Source of the DNA: Chondrosia reniformis
Taxonomy: Eukaryota; Porifera; Demospongiae; Chondrillida; Chondrillidae
Direction: 5' to 3'
Assembly (NCBI GenBank): GCA_947172415.1
Contig: OX359198.1
Span: 5,983,401-6,047,400, forward strand
DNA length: 64,000 nt
Program-made: the position numbers and the translations under genes
The notes under the pieces: model-generated
What the model was told of the DNA's origin: nothing
Database searches by the model: none
Seen by the model: only the letters and a program-made list of their open reading frames with translations
Part shown: positions 10,479 through 20,800 of the stretch, piece by piece
Layout of the letters: every line of letters starts with the position of its first letter
Position numbering within the stretch: position 1 is the first letter of the stretch

Positions 10479-11210
10479 CTACTTATTATATAGAGGGGAT
10501 CGATGTCCCTTGGGATTAACCTCCCAATAGACCTGCACACCGATCCAGGCTAAACACCATGTGAGCCCCAAACAGCTTATGACAAACATACTTATTGACC
10601 TTTGTATTGCTTTCTTCATAACTTTCATTCCCTTTTCATTAAATACTTGAAATTGAATACTTTGTGAGTTCTCATTGGTTTTCAATAGACCCATCCCCTG
10701 GTTTTTGGCCTGCAGAAAAACTCCTTCCAAACGTGCCAAAGTTATTTCATAAAAGGCATTCATTGATTTCTGGGTTGCATCAGAAACTGTAGGTTGCTTC
10801 ATTACAACTCTTAGAGTGCGGGTAATGACATTCATGTGCTGTGTGAACACAACAGACCACAAAAGCATGAGTACAGCTCCAGCAGCGCCCCAAGGGTATC
10901 CAATTTTGGGTGGAACCAACGGAATAGGGATTACAGTCAAAGTGCATAAAAAGAAACAGAAAATCAATCCACGAAAATAGATAAACTGTCGCAACTTGTG
11001 CTTATGCAGGAACTCGTGACTACACCGAATGAAATAGTTGGTTCGGATGTATGAATTATTCATCAGAAGGTGATCATTGTTGTCGCAGCGTCGTAGGTTA
11101 ACCTGTTCTTCAACTGCCCTGCCCACTTGCACATTACCACACTGTGCCACCTGGACCCCAGCACCATGAAAGAGAACACCTGAATTGTCACCTCTTGTCT
11201 GTGCAGCCAT
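10479..11210 (-). CDS. Uncharacterised multi-pass membrane protein, single exon
   Basis: A 243-residue uninterrupted frame begins at the first ATG (11210, MAAQTRGDNSGVLFHG) and ends at TAG 10479-10481. The frame is open about 24 bases further upstream but without another ATG. Hydrophobic segments lie at roughly residues 80-103 (GLIFCFFLCTLTVIPIPLV), 109-126 (GAAGAVLMLLWSVVF) and 206-229 (MFVISCLGLTWCLAWIGV). A conserved-looking polar loop of about 75 residues lies between the second and third. There is no signal peptide; the first 78 residues are soluble and probably cytosolic. I do not recognise the family. It converges with SETD2 and shares its poly(A) region. Being intronless among intron-rich neighbours could mean a retrocopy origin, but that is speculative. 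Confidence 0.7.
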   Translation of the reverse strand: MAAQTRGDNSGVLFHGAGVQVAQCGNVQVGRAVEEQVNLRRCDNNDHLLMNNSYIRTNYFIRCSHEFLHKHKLRQFIYFRGLIFCFFLCTLTVIPIPLVPPKIGYPWGAAGAVLMLLWSVVFTQHMNVITRTLRVVMKQPTVSDATQKSMNAFYEITLARLEGVFLQAKNQGMGLLKTNENSQSIQFQVFNEKGMKVMKKAIQRSISMFVISCLGLTWCLAWIGVQVYWEVNPKGHRSPLYNK

Positions 11211-11542
11211 GTGTGCATGAACGTCAGCACACACTCAAGTTAGAATTTTTCTTTGAGAAGAGCAGTTTATTACTAATTATATATTTATACATGTTGTTAC
11301 AGAATACTATTTCAGCTCATGCAAACTGAAACATGTTCTAGTATCTCTGTTTAGACATAGCTTTCAGTGATTTTTGATAAACTGTACAAGGCAGAATTTA
11401 ACAAGAAAACATTGAAAGTGATTGGACTGAGCTTAAGAATGAGCCAACCGGACAAGTACATTCTATAGGAAGTAGTAAGAACTTGCTATTACTAGCTTGT
11501 GAGCTGATTTGAGTTAAAACATCGCAGTGGCTAGAGTACCAG
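11211..11542. other. Spacer upstream of the membrane-protein gene
   Basis: This should contain the promoter of the minus-strand gene ending at 10479. No repeat, RNA gene or convincing reading frame is seen. It ends exactly at the CCAG target duplication of the next transposon. Confidence 0.5.
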
Positions 11543-11762
11543 TGTCACAGTAAATTCTATCCCCCCTGAATATCCCCCCAGATAAATTTTCCTAGGATAA
11601 AATATCCCCCCGGGATACTTTATCCTAGGAAAATTTATCCTACCCTAGGAAATTATATCTCACTCTAGGATAGTATATCCTAGGATATTTTATCTGGGGG
11701 GTGAAATATATTCATGAAATCCTTTAGATACATAAGAAGCAACCTTGGGCTGAAAAGGGGAT

Positions 11763-11951
11763 ATGATTTTAGGATTTTCAGCCATCCTCACGGCTAACGA
11801 TAAGAGAGCATTGAGACAGCAGGCCGAGAAATTTGATGAACGAAACGGTGTTCTATTTCGAAAAACCGTGAAGAATGACACAGGAGAGGTGGTGATGCAG
11901 CGAGTGATCACAAGCTTATTATTATTAATTAACATTCATGTATATAAATGA
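11763..11951 (+). pseudogene. Integrase N-terminal (H2C2-region-like) fragment in the transposon
   Basis: A 62-codon frame contains TANDKRALRQQAEKFDERNG followed by VLFRKTV and a DTGEVV turn. The order DKxxLRxxAxxF, then xxGVLFRK, then a short hairpin resembles the segment just before the zinc-binding domain of Gypsy/Ginger-type integrases. The His/Cys zinc ligands and the DDE core are absent, and the last 15 residues are AT-rich run-through. It may be an exon remnant: TTTTCAG precedes it and GAG-GTGGTG follows. Assignment is by pattern only. Confidence 0.45.
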
Positions 11952-12063
11952 TTATAGGATAAATTATCCTAGTATATTTCATCCCCCAGATATATAAAAT
12001 ATCCTAGGATATACTATCCTAGAGTGAGATATAATTTCCTAGGGTAGGATAAATTTTCCTAGG

Positions 12064-12127
12064 CTATATATGTCCAATGAGTTTTTGAAATTTTGATGGA
12101 ACTTGAAATTTGCCCTCTTTCTCTTAG
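12064..12127. repeat. Satellite-monomer fragment inserted in the transposon's right arm
   Basis: About 64 bases containing GTCCAATGAGTTTTTGAAAT and GAAATTTGCCCT interrupt the arm exactly between CCTAGG and ATAAAGTATCCC. These two are contiguous in the left arm. The same segment occurs in the first monomers of the satellite at about 12905-12960. It is thus a piece of the satellite lying about 0.75 kb outside the array, or the array's seed. Confidence 0.65.
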
Positions 12128-12210
12128 ATAAAGTATCCCAGGGGATATTTTATCCTAGGAAAATTTATCCGGGGGGATAAAATTCAGGGGGGATAGAATT
12201 TACTGTGACA

Positions 12211-12844
12211 CCAGTACACAAAAAGTGAGCTATTAAAGTGTATACAAAAGTGGTTAAGCACCATCAAGAATTATTTTACATTTATATAAATATAATATAA
12301 GTATAACGGTACATCGATAAGCACCAGCTTACAAACTCCGTACACACATAGCTGTGTTAAAGTAGCTATAATAAAACAAAACGTTATAGAACATCTTAGT
12401 TATTTCTTTCGCTCGGCAAATGGCAAAAGAGAAAGGAAAGAGACTGACAGTTAAGGAGGTCCAGGTGTCTGCCAATTGTCCTACGCCCATCTTATAAGCT
12501 TGCCGGTGCTTAAGTCACTTTTTGCTCGCAGCACCGGCAAGCCCCAAACTGACAGTTAAGGGGGTTCAGGTGTCTACCAATCACCCCAAAGCACCATCCT
12601 ATGCTACGTATACACGATTAATTTGTACCTTATTTTATCATCAGTCATCTTGCTATCATTCATATTCATTAATGATCATCATTATGGTAGACCTGATAGC
12701 AGGCTTACCCACAAATTTGACACTTTACTGTCCTAAACGGATAAAAACAAAAGTGCCTACATCGTCGTTCAAGGTTTCGCTACAAGCCTAAATACAGAAG
12801 TAAAAGCTTTAATCATCGCTTGAAGAACAGCTAGACCCCAGGCG
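12211..12844. other. Gene-free spacer with a 13-bp-stem hairpin between 35-bp direct repeats
   Basis: Direct repeats at 12443-12477 and 12548-12582 share ACTGACAGTTAAGG and CAGGTGTCT. Between them, GCTTGCCGGTGCT (12498-12510) and AGCACCGGCAAGC (12530-12542) form a perfect 13-bp stem with a 19-base loop. Both repeats translate in one frame to LTVK-VQVS-like residues, so they may be decayed exon copies. The remainder shows no convincing gene. Satellite-like sequence begins near 12845. Confidence 0.5.
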
Positions 12845-13651
12845 CTATCAAATGGAATGATATGAAGCTAATACTTTGTGTCAACATTCACAGGCATGTA
12901 TAGACTATATCCAATGAGTTTTTGAAATTTTGATGAAACTGAAATTTGCCCGGGCCCTATCTCTCATATACGTACATTAACTTCGTATAGCAGTAATTTA
13001 ATGTACATTATAGTGCTGTAACTCTTCCAAATGAAGAGATATGAATCTGAAACTCTATCTCAGTATTCACAGAGACGTATGAAAGGTTTTCATTGAGTTT
13101 TGCAAATTTTGATATCTACTCAAATTTGCCCTATCTCTCACCATACATTAACTTCGTATAGCAGTAATTTAAAGTACATTAAGTGCTGTAACTCTTCCAA
13201 ATGAGGCGATATGAATCTGAAACTCTATCTCAGTATTCACAGAGATGTATGAAAGGCATCCAATGAGTTTTTCAAATTTTGATATCTACTCAAATTTGCC
13301 CTATCTCTCACCATACAATTTCGTATACCAATTCTTTAATGTACATTTGGTACTATAACTCTGTAAAATGGAAAGTTAATAAGCTAAACCTTGGTGTCAG
13401 CATTCACAAACATGATTGAATCATTTCCAAAGAGTTTTTGAATTTTTTATAAATCTTTACATTTGCCTTATCTCTCACCATACATTAATTTGGTATTCCA
13501 GTATATTAATGTACATTTGGTGCTCTAACTCTGTCAAATGGAAAGATATGAAGCTCAAACTTGTTGTCAGCATTCACAGACATGTATGAAACATTTCCAA
13601 ACAGTTTTAGAAATTTTGATTTCTACATAAATTTCTCATCATACATTAACT
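12845..13651 (+). repeat. Diverged edge monomers of the satellite
   Basis: The first four to five monomers differ strongly from the array interior. They have TTCGTATAGCAGTAATTTAA, AACTCTTCCAAATGA and TCTATCTCAGTATTCACAGA in place of the standard blocks, though the 170-bp spacing is kept (AACTCTTCCAAATGA near 13020 and 13190). This matches the expected decay at array edges, where homogenisation is weak. The cassette insertion point lies in this monomer type. Confidence 0.85.
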
Positions 13652-14700
13652 AACCCTAATTGCGTAATACTATAAATGGCCGACCTTGAGTAGGTGTAAG
13701 AGTGAACATGCCGTACTGTATATATTTCTGAAAAAATAGAACTCTTTGAAAGATTTCTTATACACATGGATATGCACTGTGTAGTACTTGATTGTTGTTG
13801 AAGCAGTTTCTATCCACATATATTATATGGATGTCGTTAAAGTGAAATTTTGCCGATCGACGGCCAACGAAACTCCAAAGAAAAAAAGTTGGACCATACC
13901 GAACGCTACCATCCACGACGCTCAGAGGCCGGGATCGGTGGTAACGCTCTGCCGAGTTGAGCTTTGGGTGTCACTTGCGTGAGAAGAACCAGTTCTTCTC
14001 GATATGGCCGACTCATATGAATCCTAAGATATCAGATGCCAATCCCACATTACGTGGAACCCCCCCGAAATCCGGATTATTGGTGAGCACGTCTCTATGG
14101 CACCAACCGATTAGGAGACAGCTTCAGAGTCTAAGCGCTACCAACCTCTATGGGAACCGCTACCACCATAGAGATGTGTCCAGGTAGGCCTACTTTATAA
14201 GGTTTTGCGCTTCTATTTAAACAAGAAAATTTCAAAAGGAAACGATTGTGGTTGGCGCTATTCCATACTTAAGAATAGGGTATTTGCGAGAAAAATGTAG
14301 TCAAATTATATCAAGTTAATTCGGGATGAGTGCATCGTTCCAAGCCATTTTAAAGGTATATCCAGTATTCGTGGTTCATCTAGAAACTGGGAAAAATGGA
14401 TAGAATCCTGTAAGTGTCTTGATTGGCGGAGGAGACCAACTTTTCTGGTCCCATGTAGAAACGATTTTAGCGAGAGGTGTTCCGATATGAACGTAAACTG
14501 GTATAACCAGCCACACTCAATCTCAATTGCAGTAATAGCATAATGGCTACCTGCCTCTATGTAAAGACCTTCTGACAGCTGCGTTCTGGACTGTCCCTGC
14601 GTGTTTCTAGTTGCCCCATTCATGTCAAAACATTTTAACTTCGTATGCCGATAATTTGCATAATAGTATCGCACGATATATATGCTACACCATTTAAGGT
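13652..14700 (+). mobile_element. 1.05-kb cassette, copy 1, embedded in the satellite
   Basis: Non-satellite sequence lies between a monomer broken at CATACATTAACT and its continuation CGTACAGTAGAAATTTATTG. The ends are weak inverted repeats: ACCCTAATTG at the left and, reversed, ACCTTAAATG at the right (8 of 10 match). There are GC-richer parts in the middle and a hairpin GAGAAGAACCAGTTCTTCTC. Plus-strand frames of 64 and 76 codons begin only with TTG, and a 139-codon minus frame (14306-14725) starts with ATG but extends into the satellite. No recognisable domain is present. It is probably a non-autonomous transposon or captured DNA amplified with the array. Confidence 0.6.
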
Positions 14701-16783
14701 CGTACAGTAGAAATTTATTGTACATTAGAGTGCTGTAGCTCTGTCAAATGGAGAGATATGAAGCTTTAACTTAACATCAGCATTCACAGACATGTTTGAA
14801 ACATTTCCAATGAGAATTTGAAATTTTCATAAATCTTTACACAGACATGTAGGAAACATTTCCAATGAGAATTTGAAATTTTCATAAATCTTTACATTTG
14901 CCCTACCTCTCACCATACATTAATTTCGTATACCAATACTTTAATGTACATTTGGTACTATAACTCTGTAAAATGGAAAGTTAATAAGCTAAACCTTGGT
15001 GTCAGCATTCACAAACATGATTGAATCATTTCCAAAGAGTTTTTGAAATTTTTATAAATCTTTACATTTGCCTTATCTCTCACCATACATTAATTTGGTA
15101 TTCCAGTATATTAATGTACATTTGGTGCTCTAACTCTGTCAAATGGAAAGATATGAAGCTCAAACTTGCTGTCAGCATTCACAGACATGTATGAAACATG
15201 TCCAATGACAATTTGAAATTTTCAAAAATCTTTACATTTGCCCTATCTCTCACCATACATTAATTTGGTATTCCAGTATATTAATGTACATTTGGTGCTC
15301 TAACTCTGTCAAATGGAAAGACATGAAGCTCAAACTTGCTGTCAGCATTCACAGACATGTATGAAACATGTCCAATGACAATTTGAAATTTTCATAAATC
15401 TTTACATTTGCCCTATCTCTCACTATACATTAATTTGGTATTCCAGTATATTAATGTACATTTGTGCTCTAACTCTGTCAAATTGAAAAATATGAAGCTC
15501 CAACCTGGTGTCAGCATTCACAGACATGTATGATACATTTCCAATGAGAATTTGAAATTTTCATAAATCTTTACATTTGCCCTATCTCTCACCATACATT
15601 AATTTGGTATTCCAGTATATTAATGTACATTTGGTGCTCTAACTCTGTCAAATGGAAGGATATGAAGCTCAAACTTGCTGTCAGCATTCACAGACATGTA
15701 TGAAACATTTCCAATGACAATTTGAAATTTTCATAAATCTTTACATTTGCCCTATCTCTCACTATACATTAATTTGGTATTCCAGTATATTAATGTACAT
15801 TTGGTGCTCTAACTCTGTCAAATGGAAAGATATGAAGCTCAAACTTGCTGTCAGCATTCACAGACATGTATGAAACATTTCCAATGACAATTTGAAATTT
15901 TCATAAATCTTTACATTTGCCCTATCTCTCACTATACATTAATTTGGTATTCCTGTATATTAATGTACATTTGGTGCTCTAACTCTGTCAAATGGAAAGA
16001 TATGAAGCTCAAACTTTCTGTCAGCATTCACAGACATGTATGAAACATTTCCAATGACAATTTGAAATTTTCATAAATCTTTACATTTGCCCTATCTCTC
16101 ACTATACATTAATTTGGTATTCCAGTATATTAATGTACATTTGGTGCTCTAACTCTGTCAAATGGAAGGATATGCAGCTCAAACTTTCTGTCAGCATTCA
16201 CAGACATGTAGGAAACATTTTGCAATGAGAATTTGAAATTTTCATAAATCTTTACATTTGCCCTATCTCTCACCATACAATTTCGTATACCAATTCTTTA
16301 ATGTACATTTGGTACTATAACTCTGTAAAATGGAAAGTTAATAAGCTAAACCTTGGTGTCAGCATTCACAAACATGATTGAATAATTTCCAAAGAGTTTT
16401 TGAATTTTTTATAAATCTTTACATTTGCCCTATCTCTCACCATACATTAATTTGGTATTCCAGTATATTAATGTACATTTGGTGCTCTAACTCTGTCAAA
16501 TGGAAAGATATGAAGCTCAAACTTGTTGTCAGCATTCACAGACATGTATGAAACATTTCCAATGACAATTTGAAATTTTCATAAATCTTTACATTTGCCC
16601 TATCTCTCACCATACATTAATTTGGTATTCCAGTATATTAATGTACATTTGGTGCTCTAACTCTGTCAAATGGAAGGATATGAAGCTCAAACTTGCTGTC
16701 AGCATTCACAGACATGTATGAAACATTTCCAAACAGTTTTAGAAATTTTGATTTCTACATAAATTTCTCATCATACATTAACT

Positions 16784-17833
16784 AACCCTAATTGCGTAAT
16801 ACTATAAATGGCCGACCTTGAGTAGGTGTAAGAGTGAACATGCCGTACTGTATATATTTCTGAAAAAATAGAACTCTTTGAAAGATTTCTTATACACATG
16901 GATATGCACTGTGTAGTACTTGATTGTTGTTGAAGCAGTTTCTATCCACATATATTATATGGATGTCGTTAAAGTGAAATTTTGCCGATCGACGGCCAAC
17001 GAAACTCCAAAGAAAAAAAGTTGGACCATACCGAACGCTACCATCCACGACGCTCAGAGGCCGGGATCGGTGGTAACGCTCTGCCGAGTTGAGCTTTGGG
17101 TGTCACTTGCGTGAGAAGAACCAGTTCTTCTCGATATGGCCGACTCATATGAATCCTAAGATATCAGATGCCAATCCCACATTACGTGGAACCCCCCCGA
17201 AATCCGGATTATTGGTGAGCACGTCTCTATGGCACCAACCGATTAGGAGACAGCTTCAGAGTCTAAGCGCTACCAACCTCTATGGGAACCGCTACCACCA
17301 TAGAGATGTGTCCAGGTAGGCCTACTTTATAAGGTTTTGCGCTTCTATTTAAACAAGAAAATTTCAAAAGGAAACGATTGTGGTTGGCGCTATTCCATAC
17401 TTAAGAATAGGGTATTTGCGAGAAAAATGTAGTCAAATTATATCAAGTTAATTCGGGATGAGTGCATCGTTCCAAGCCATTTTAAAGGTATATCCAGTAT
17501 TCGTGGTTCATCTAGAAACTGGGAAAAATGGATAGAATCCTGTAAGTGTCTTGATTGGCGGAGGAGACCAACTTTTCTGGTCCCATGTAGAAACGATTTT
17601 AGCGAGAGGTGTTCCGATATGAACGTAAACTGGTATAACCAGCCACACTCAATCTCAATTGCAGTAATAGCATAATGGCTACCTGCCTCTATGTAAAGAC
17701 CTTCTGACAGCTGCGTTCTGGACTGTCCCTGCGTGTTTCTAGTTGCCCCATTCATGTCAAAACATTTTAACTTCGTATGCCGATAATTTGCAAAATAGTA
17801 TCGCACGATATATATGCTACACCCATTTAAGGT
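16784..17833 (+). mobile_element. 1.05-kb cassette, copy 2
   Basis: Near-identical to copy 1, starting at the same monomer position, with the same 64- and 76-codon frames. It differs by a few bases near the right end (GCAAAATAG instead of GCATAATAG, one extra C before ATTTAAGGT). It lies 3,132 bases after copy 1, separated by a 2.1-kb satellite block. Confidence 0.6.
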
Positions 17834-20800
17834 CGTATAGTAGAAATTTATTGTACATTAGAGTGCTGTAGCTCTGTCAAATGGAGAGATATGAAGCTTT
17901 AACTTAACGTCAGAATTCACAGACATGTTTGAAACATTTCCAATGAGAATTTGAAATTTTCATAAATCTTTACATTTGCCCTATCTCTCACCATACATTA
18001 ATTTGGTATTCCAGTATATTAATGTACATTTGGTGCTCTAACTCTGTCAAATGGAAAGATATGAAGCTCAAACTTGCTGTCAGCATTCACAGACATGTAT
18101 GATACATTTCCAATGAGAATTTGAAATTTTCATAAATCTTTACATTTGCCCTATCTCTCACCATACATTAATTTGGTATTCCAGTATATTAATGTACATT
18201 TGGTGCTCTAACTCTGTCAAATGGAAGGATATGAAGCTCAAACTTGCTGTCAGCATTCACAGACATGTATGAAACATTTCCAATGACAATTTGAAATTTT
18301 CATAAATCTTTACATTTGCCCTATCTCTCACCATACATTAATTTGGTATTCCAGTATATTAATGTACATTTGGTGCTCTAACTCTGTCAAATGGAAAGAT
18401 ATGAAGCTCAAACTTTCTGTCAGCATTCACAGACATGTATGAAACATTTCCAATGACAATTTGAAATTTTCATAAATCTTTACATTTGCCCTATCTCTCA
18501 CTATACATTAATTTGGTATTCCAGTATATTAATGTACATTTGGTGCTCTAACTCTGTCAAATGGAAGGATATGAAGCTCAAACTTGCTGTCAGCATTCAC
18601 AGACATGTATGAAACATTTCCAATGACAATTTGAAATTTTCATAAATCTTTACATTTTCCCTATCTCTCACTATACATTAATTTGGTATTCCAGTATATT
18701 AATGTACATTTGGTGCTCTAACTCTGTCAAATGGAAAGACATGAAGCTCAAACTTGCTGTCAGCATTCACAGACATGTATGAAACATTTCCAATGAGAAT
18801 TTGAAATTTTCATAAATCTTTACATTTGCCCTATCTCTCACTATACATTAATTTGGTATTCCAGTATATTAATGTACATTTGGTGCTCTAACTCTGTCAA
18901 ATGGGAAGACATGAAGCTCAAACTTGCTGTCAGCATTCACAGACATGTATGAAACATTTCCAATGACAATTTGAAATTTTCATAAATCTTTACATTTGCC
19001 CTATCTCTCACCATACATTAATTTGGTATTCCAGTATATTAATGTACATTTGGTGCTCTAACTCTGTCAAATGGAAAGATATGAAGCTCAAACTTTCTGT
19101 CAGCATTCACAGACATGTATGAAACATTTCCAATGACAATTTGAAATTTTCATAAATCTTTACATTTGCCCTATCTCTCACTATACATTAATTTGGTATT
19201 CCAGTATATTAATGTACATTTGGTGCTCTAACTCTGTCAAATGGAAGGATATGAAGCTCAAACTTGCTGTCAGCATTCACAGACATGTATGAAACATTTC
19301 CAATGACAATTTGAAATTTTCATAAATCTTTACATTTTCCCTATCTCTCACTATACATTAATTTGGTATTCCAGTATATTAATGTACATTTGGTGCTCTA
19401 ACTCTGTCAAATGGAAAGACATGAAGCTCAAACTTGCTGTCAGCATTCACAGACATGTATGAAACATTTCCAATGACAATTTGAAATTTTCATAAATCTT
19501 TACATTTGCCCTATCTCTCACTATACATTAATTTGGTATTCCAGTATATTAATGTACATTTGGTGCTCTAACTCTGTCAAATGGAAAGACATGAAGCTCA
19601 AACTTGCTGTCAGCATTCACAGACATGTATGAAACATTTCCAATGACAATTTGAAATTTTCATAAATCTTTACATTTGCCCTATCTCTCACTATACATTA
19701 ATTTGGTATTCCAGTATATTAATGTACATTTGGTGCTCTAACTCTGTCAAATGGAAAGACATGAAGCTCAAACTTGCTGTCAGCATTCACAGACATGTAT
19801 GAAACATTTCCAATGACAATTTGAAATTTTCATAAATCTTTACATTTGCCCTATCTCTCACCATACAATTTCGTATACCAATTCTTTAATGTACATTTGG
19901 TACTATAACTCTGTAAAATGGAAAGTTAATAAGCTAAACCTTGCTGTCAGCATTCACAGACATGTATGAAACATTTCCAATGACAATTTGAAATTTTCAT
20001 AAATCTTTACATTTGCCCTATCTCTCACTATACATTAATTTGGTATTCCAGTATATTAATGTACATTTGGTGCTCTAACTCTGTCAAATGGAAGGATATG
20101 AAGCTCAAACTTGCTGTCAGCATTCACAGACATGTATGAAACATTTCCAATGACAATTTGAAATTTTCATAAATCTTTACATTTTCCCTATCTCTCACTA
20201 TACATTAATTTGGTATTCCAGTATATTAATGTACATTTGGTGCTCTAACTCTGTCAAATGGAAAGACATGAAGCTCAAACTTGCTGTCAGCATTCACAGA
20301 CATGTATGAAACATTTCCAATGACAATTTGAAATTTTCATAAATCTTTACATTTGCCCTATCTCTCACTATACATTAATTTGGTATTCCAGTATATTAAT
20401 GTACATTTGGTGCTCTAACTCTGTCAAATGGAAAGACATGAAGCTCAAACTTGCTGTCAGCATTCACAGACATGTATGAAACATTTCCAATGACAATTTG
20501 AAATTTTCATAAATCTTTACATTTGCCCTATCTCTCACTATACATTAATTTGGTATTCCAGTATATTAATGTACATTTGGTGCTCTAACTCTGTCAAATG
20601 GAAAGACATGAAGCTCAAACTTGCTGTCAGCATTCACAGACATGTATGAAACATTTCCAATGACAATTTGAAATTTTCATAAATCTTTACATTTGCCCTA
20701 TCTCTCACCATACAATTTCGTATACCAATTCTTTAATGTACATTTGGTACTATAACTCTGTAAAATGGAAAGTTAATAAGCTAAACCTTGCTGTCAGCAT

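Larger units (their letters stand above)
11543..12210. mobile_element. Ginger-like DNA transposon remnant with TGTCA termini and 4-bp CCAG duplication
   Basis: A 668-bp element. Both ends begin TGTCACAGTAAATTCTATCC and continue as inverted repeats rich in CCCCCC and CCTAGGATA blocks for well over 80 bp, with further symmetrical subterminal blocks reaching about 160 bp. CCAG flanks both sides (11539-11542 and 12211-12214). TGTNR termini with 4-bp duplications are the hallmark described for Ginger transposons, whose integrase is related to that of Gypsy retroelements. The central segment carries an integrase-like fragment, which supports this. No catalytic core remains, so the element is non-autonomous. 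Confidence 0.7.

Noticed and set aside
13640..13665. Telomere-like TAACCCTAA at the cassette's left end
   Set aside because: Only a single partial telomeric unit, repeated because the cassette is repeated; there is no telomeric array.
14306..14725. The 139-codon minus-strand frame as a gene
   Set aside because: Its first codons are satellite sequence, and three of the five cassette copies carry a stop inside it.
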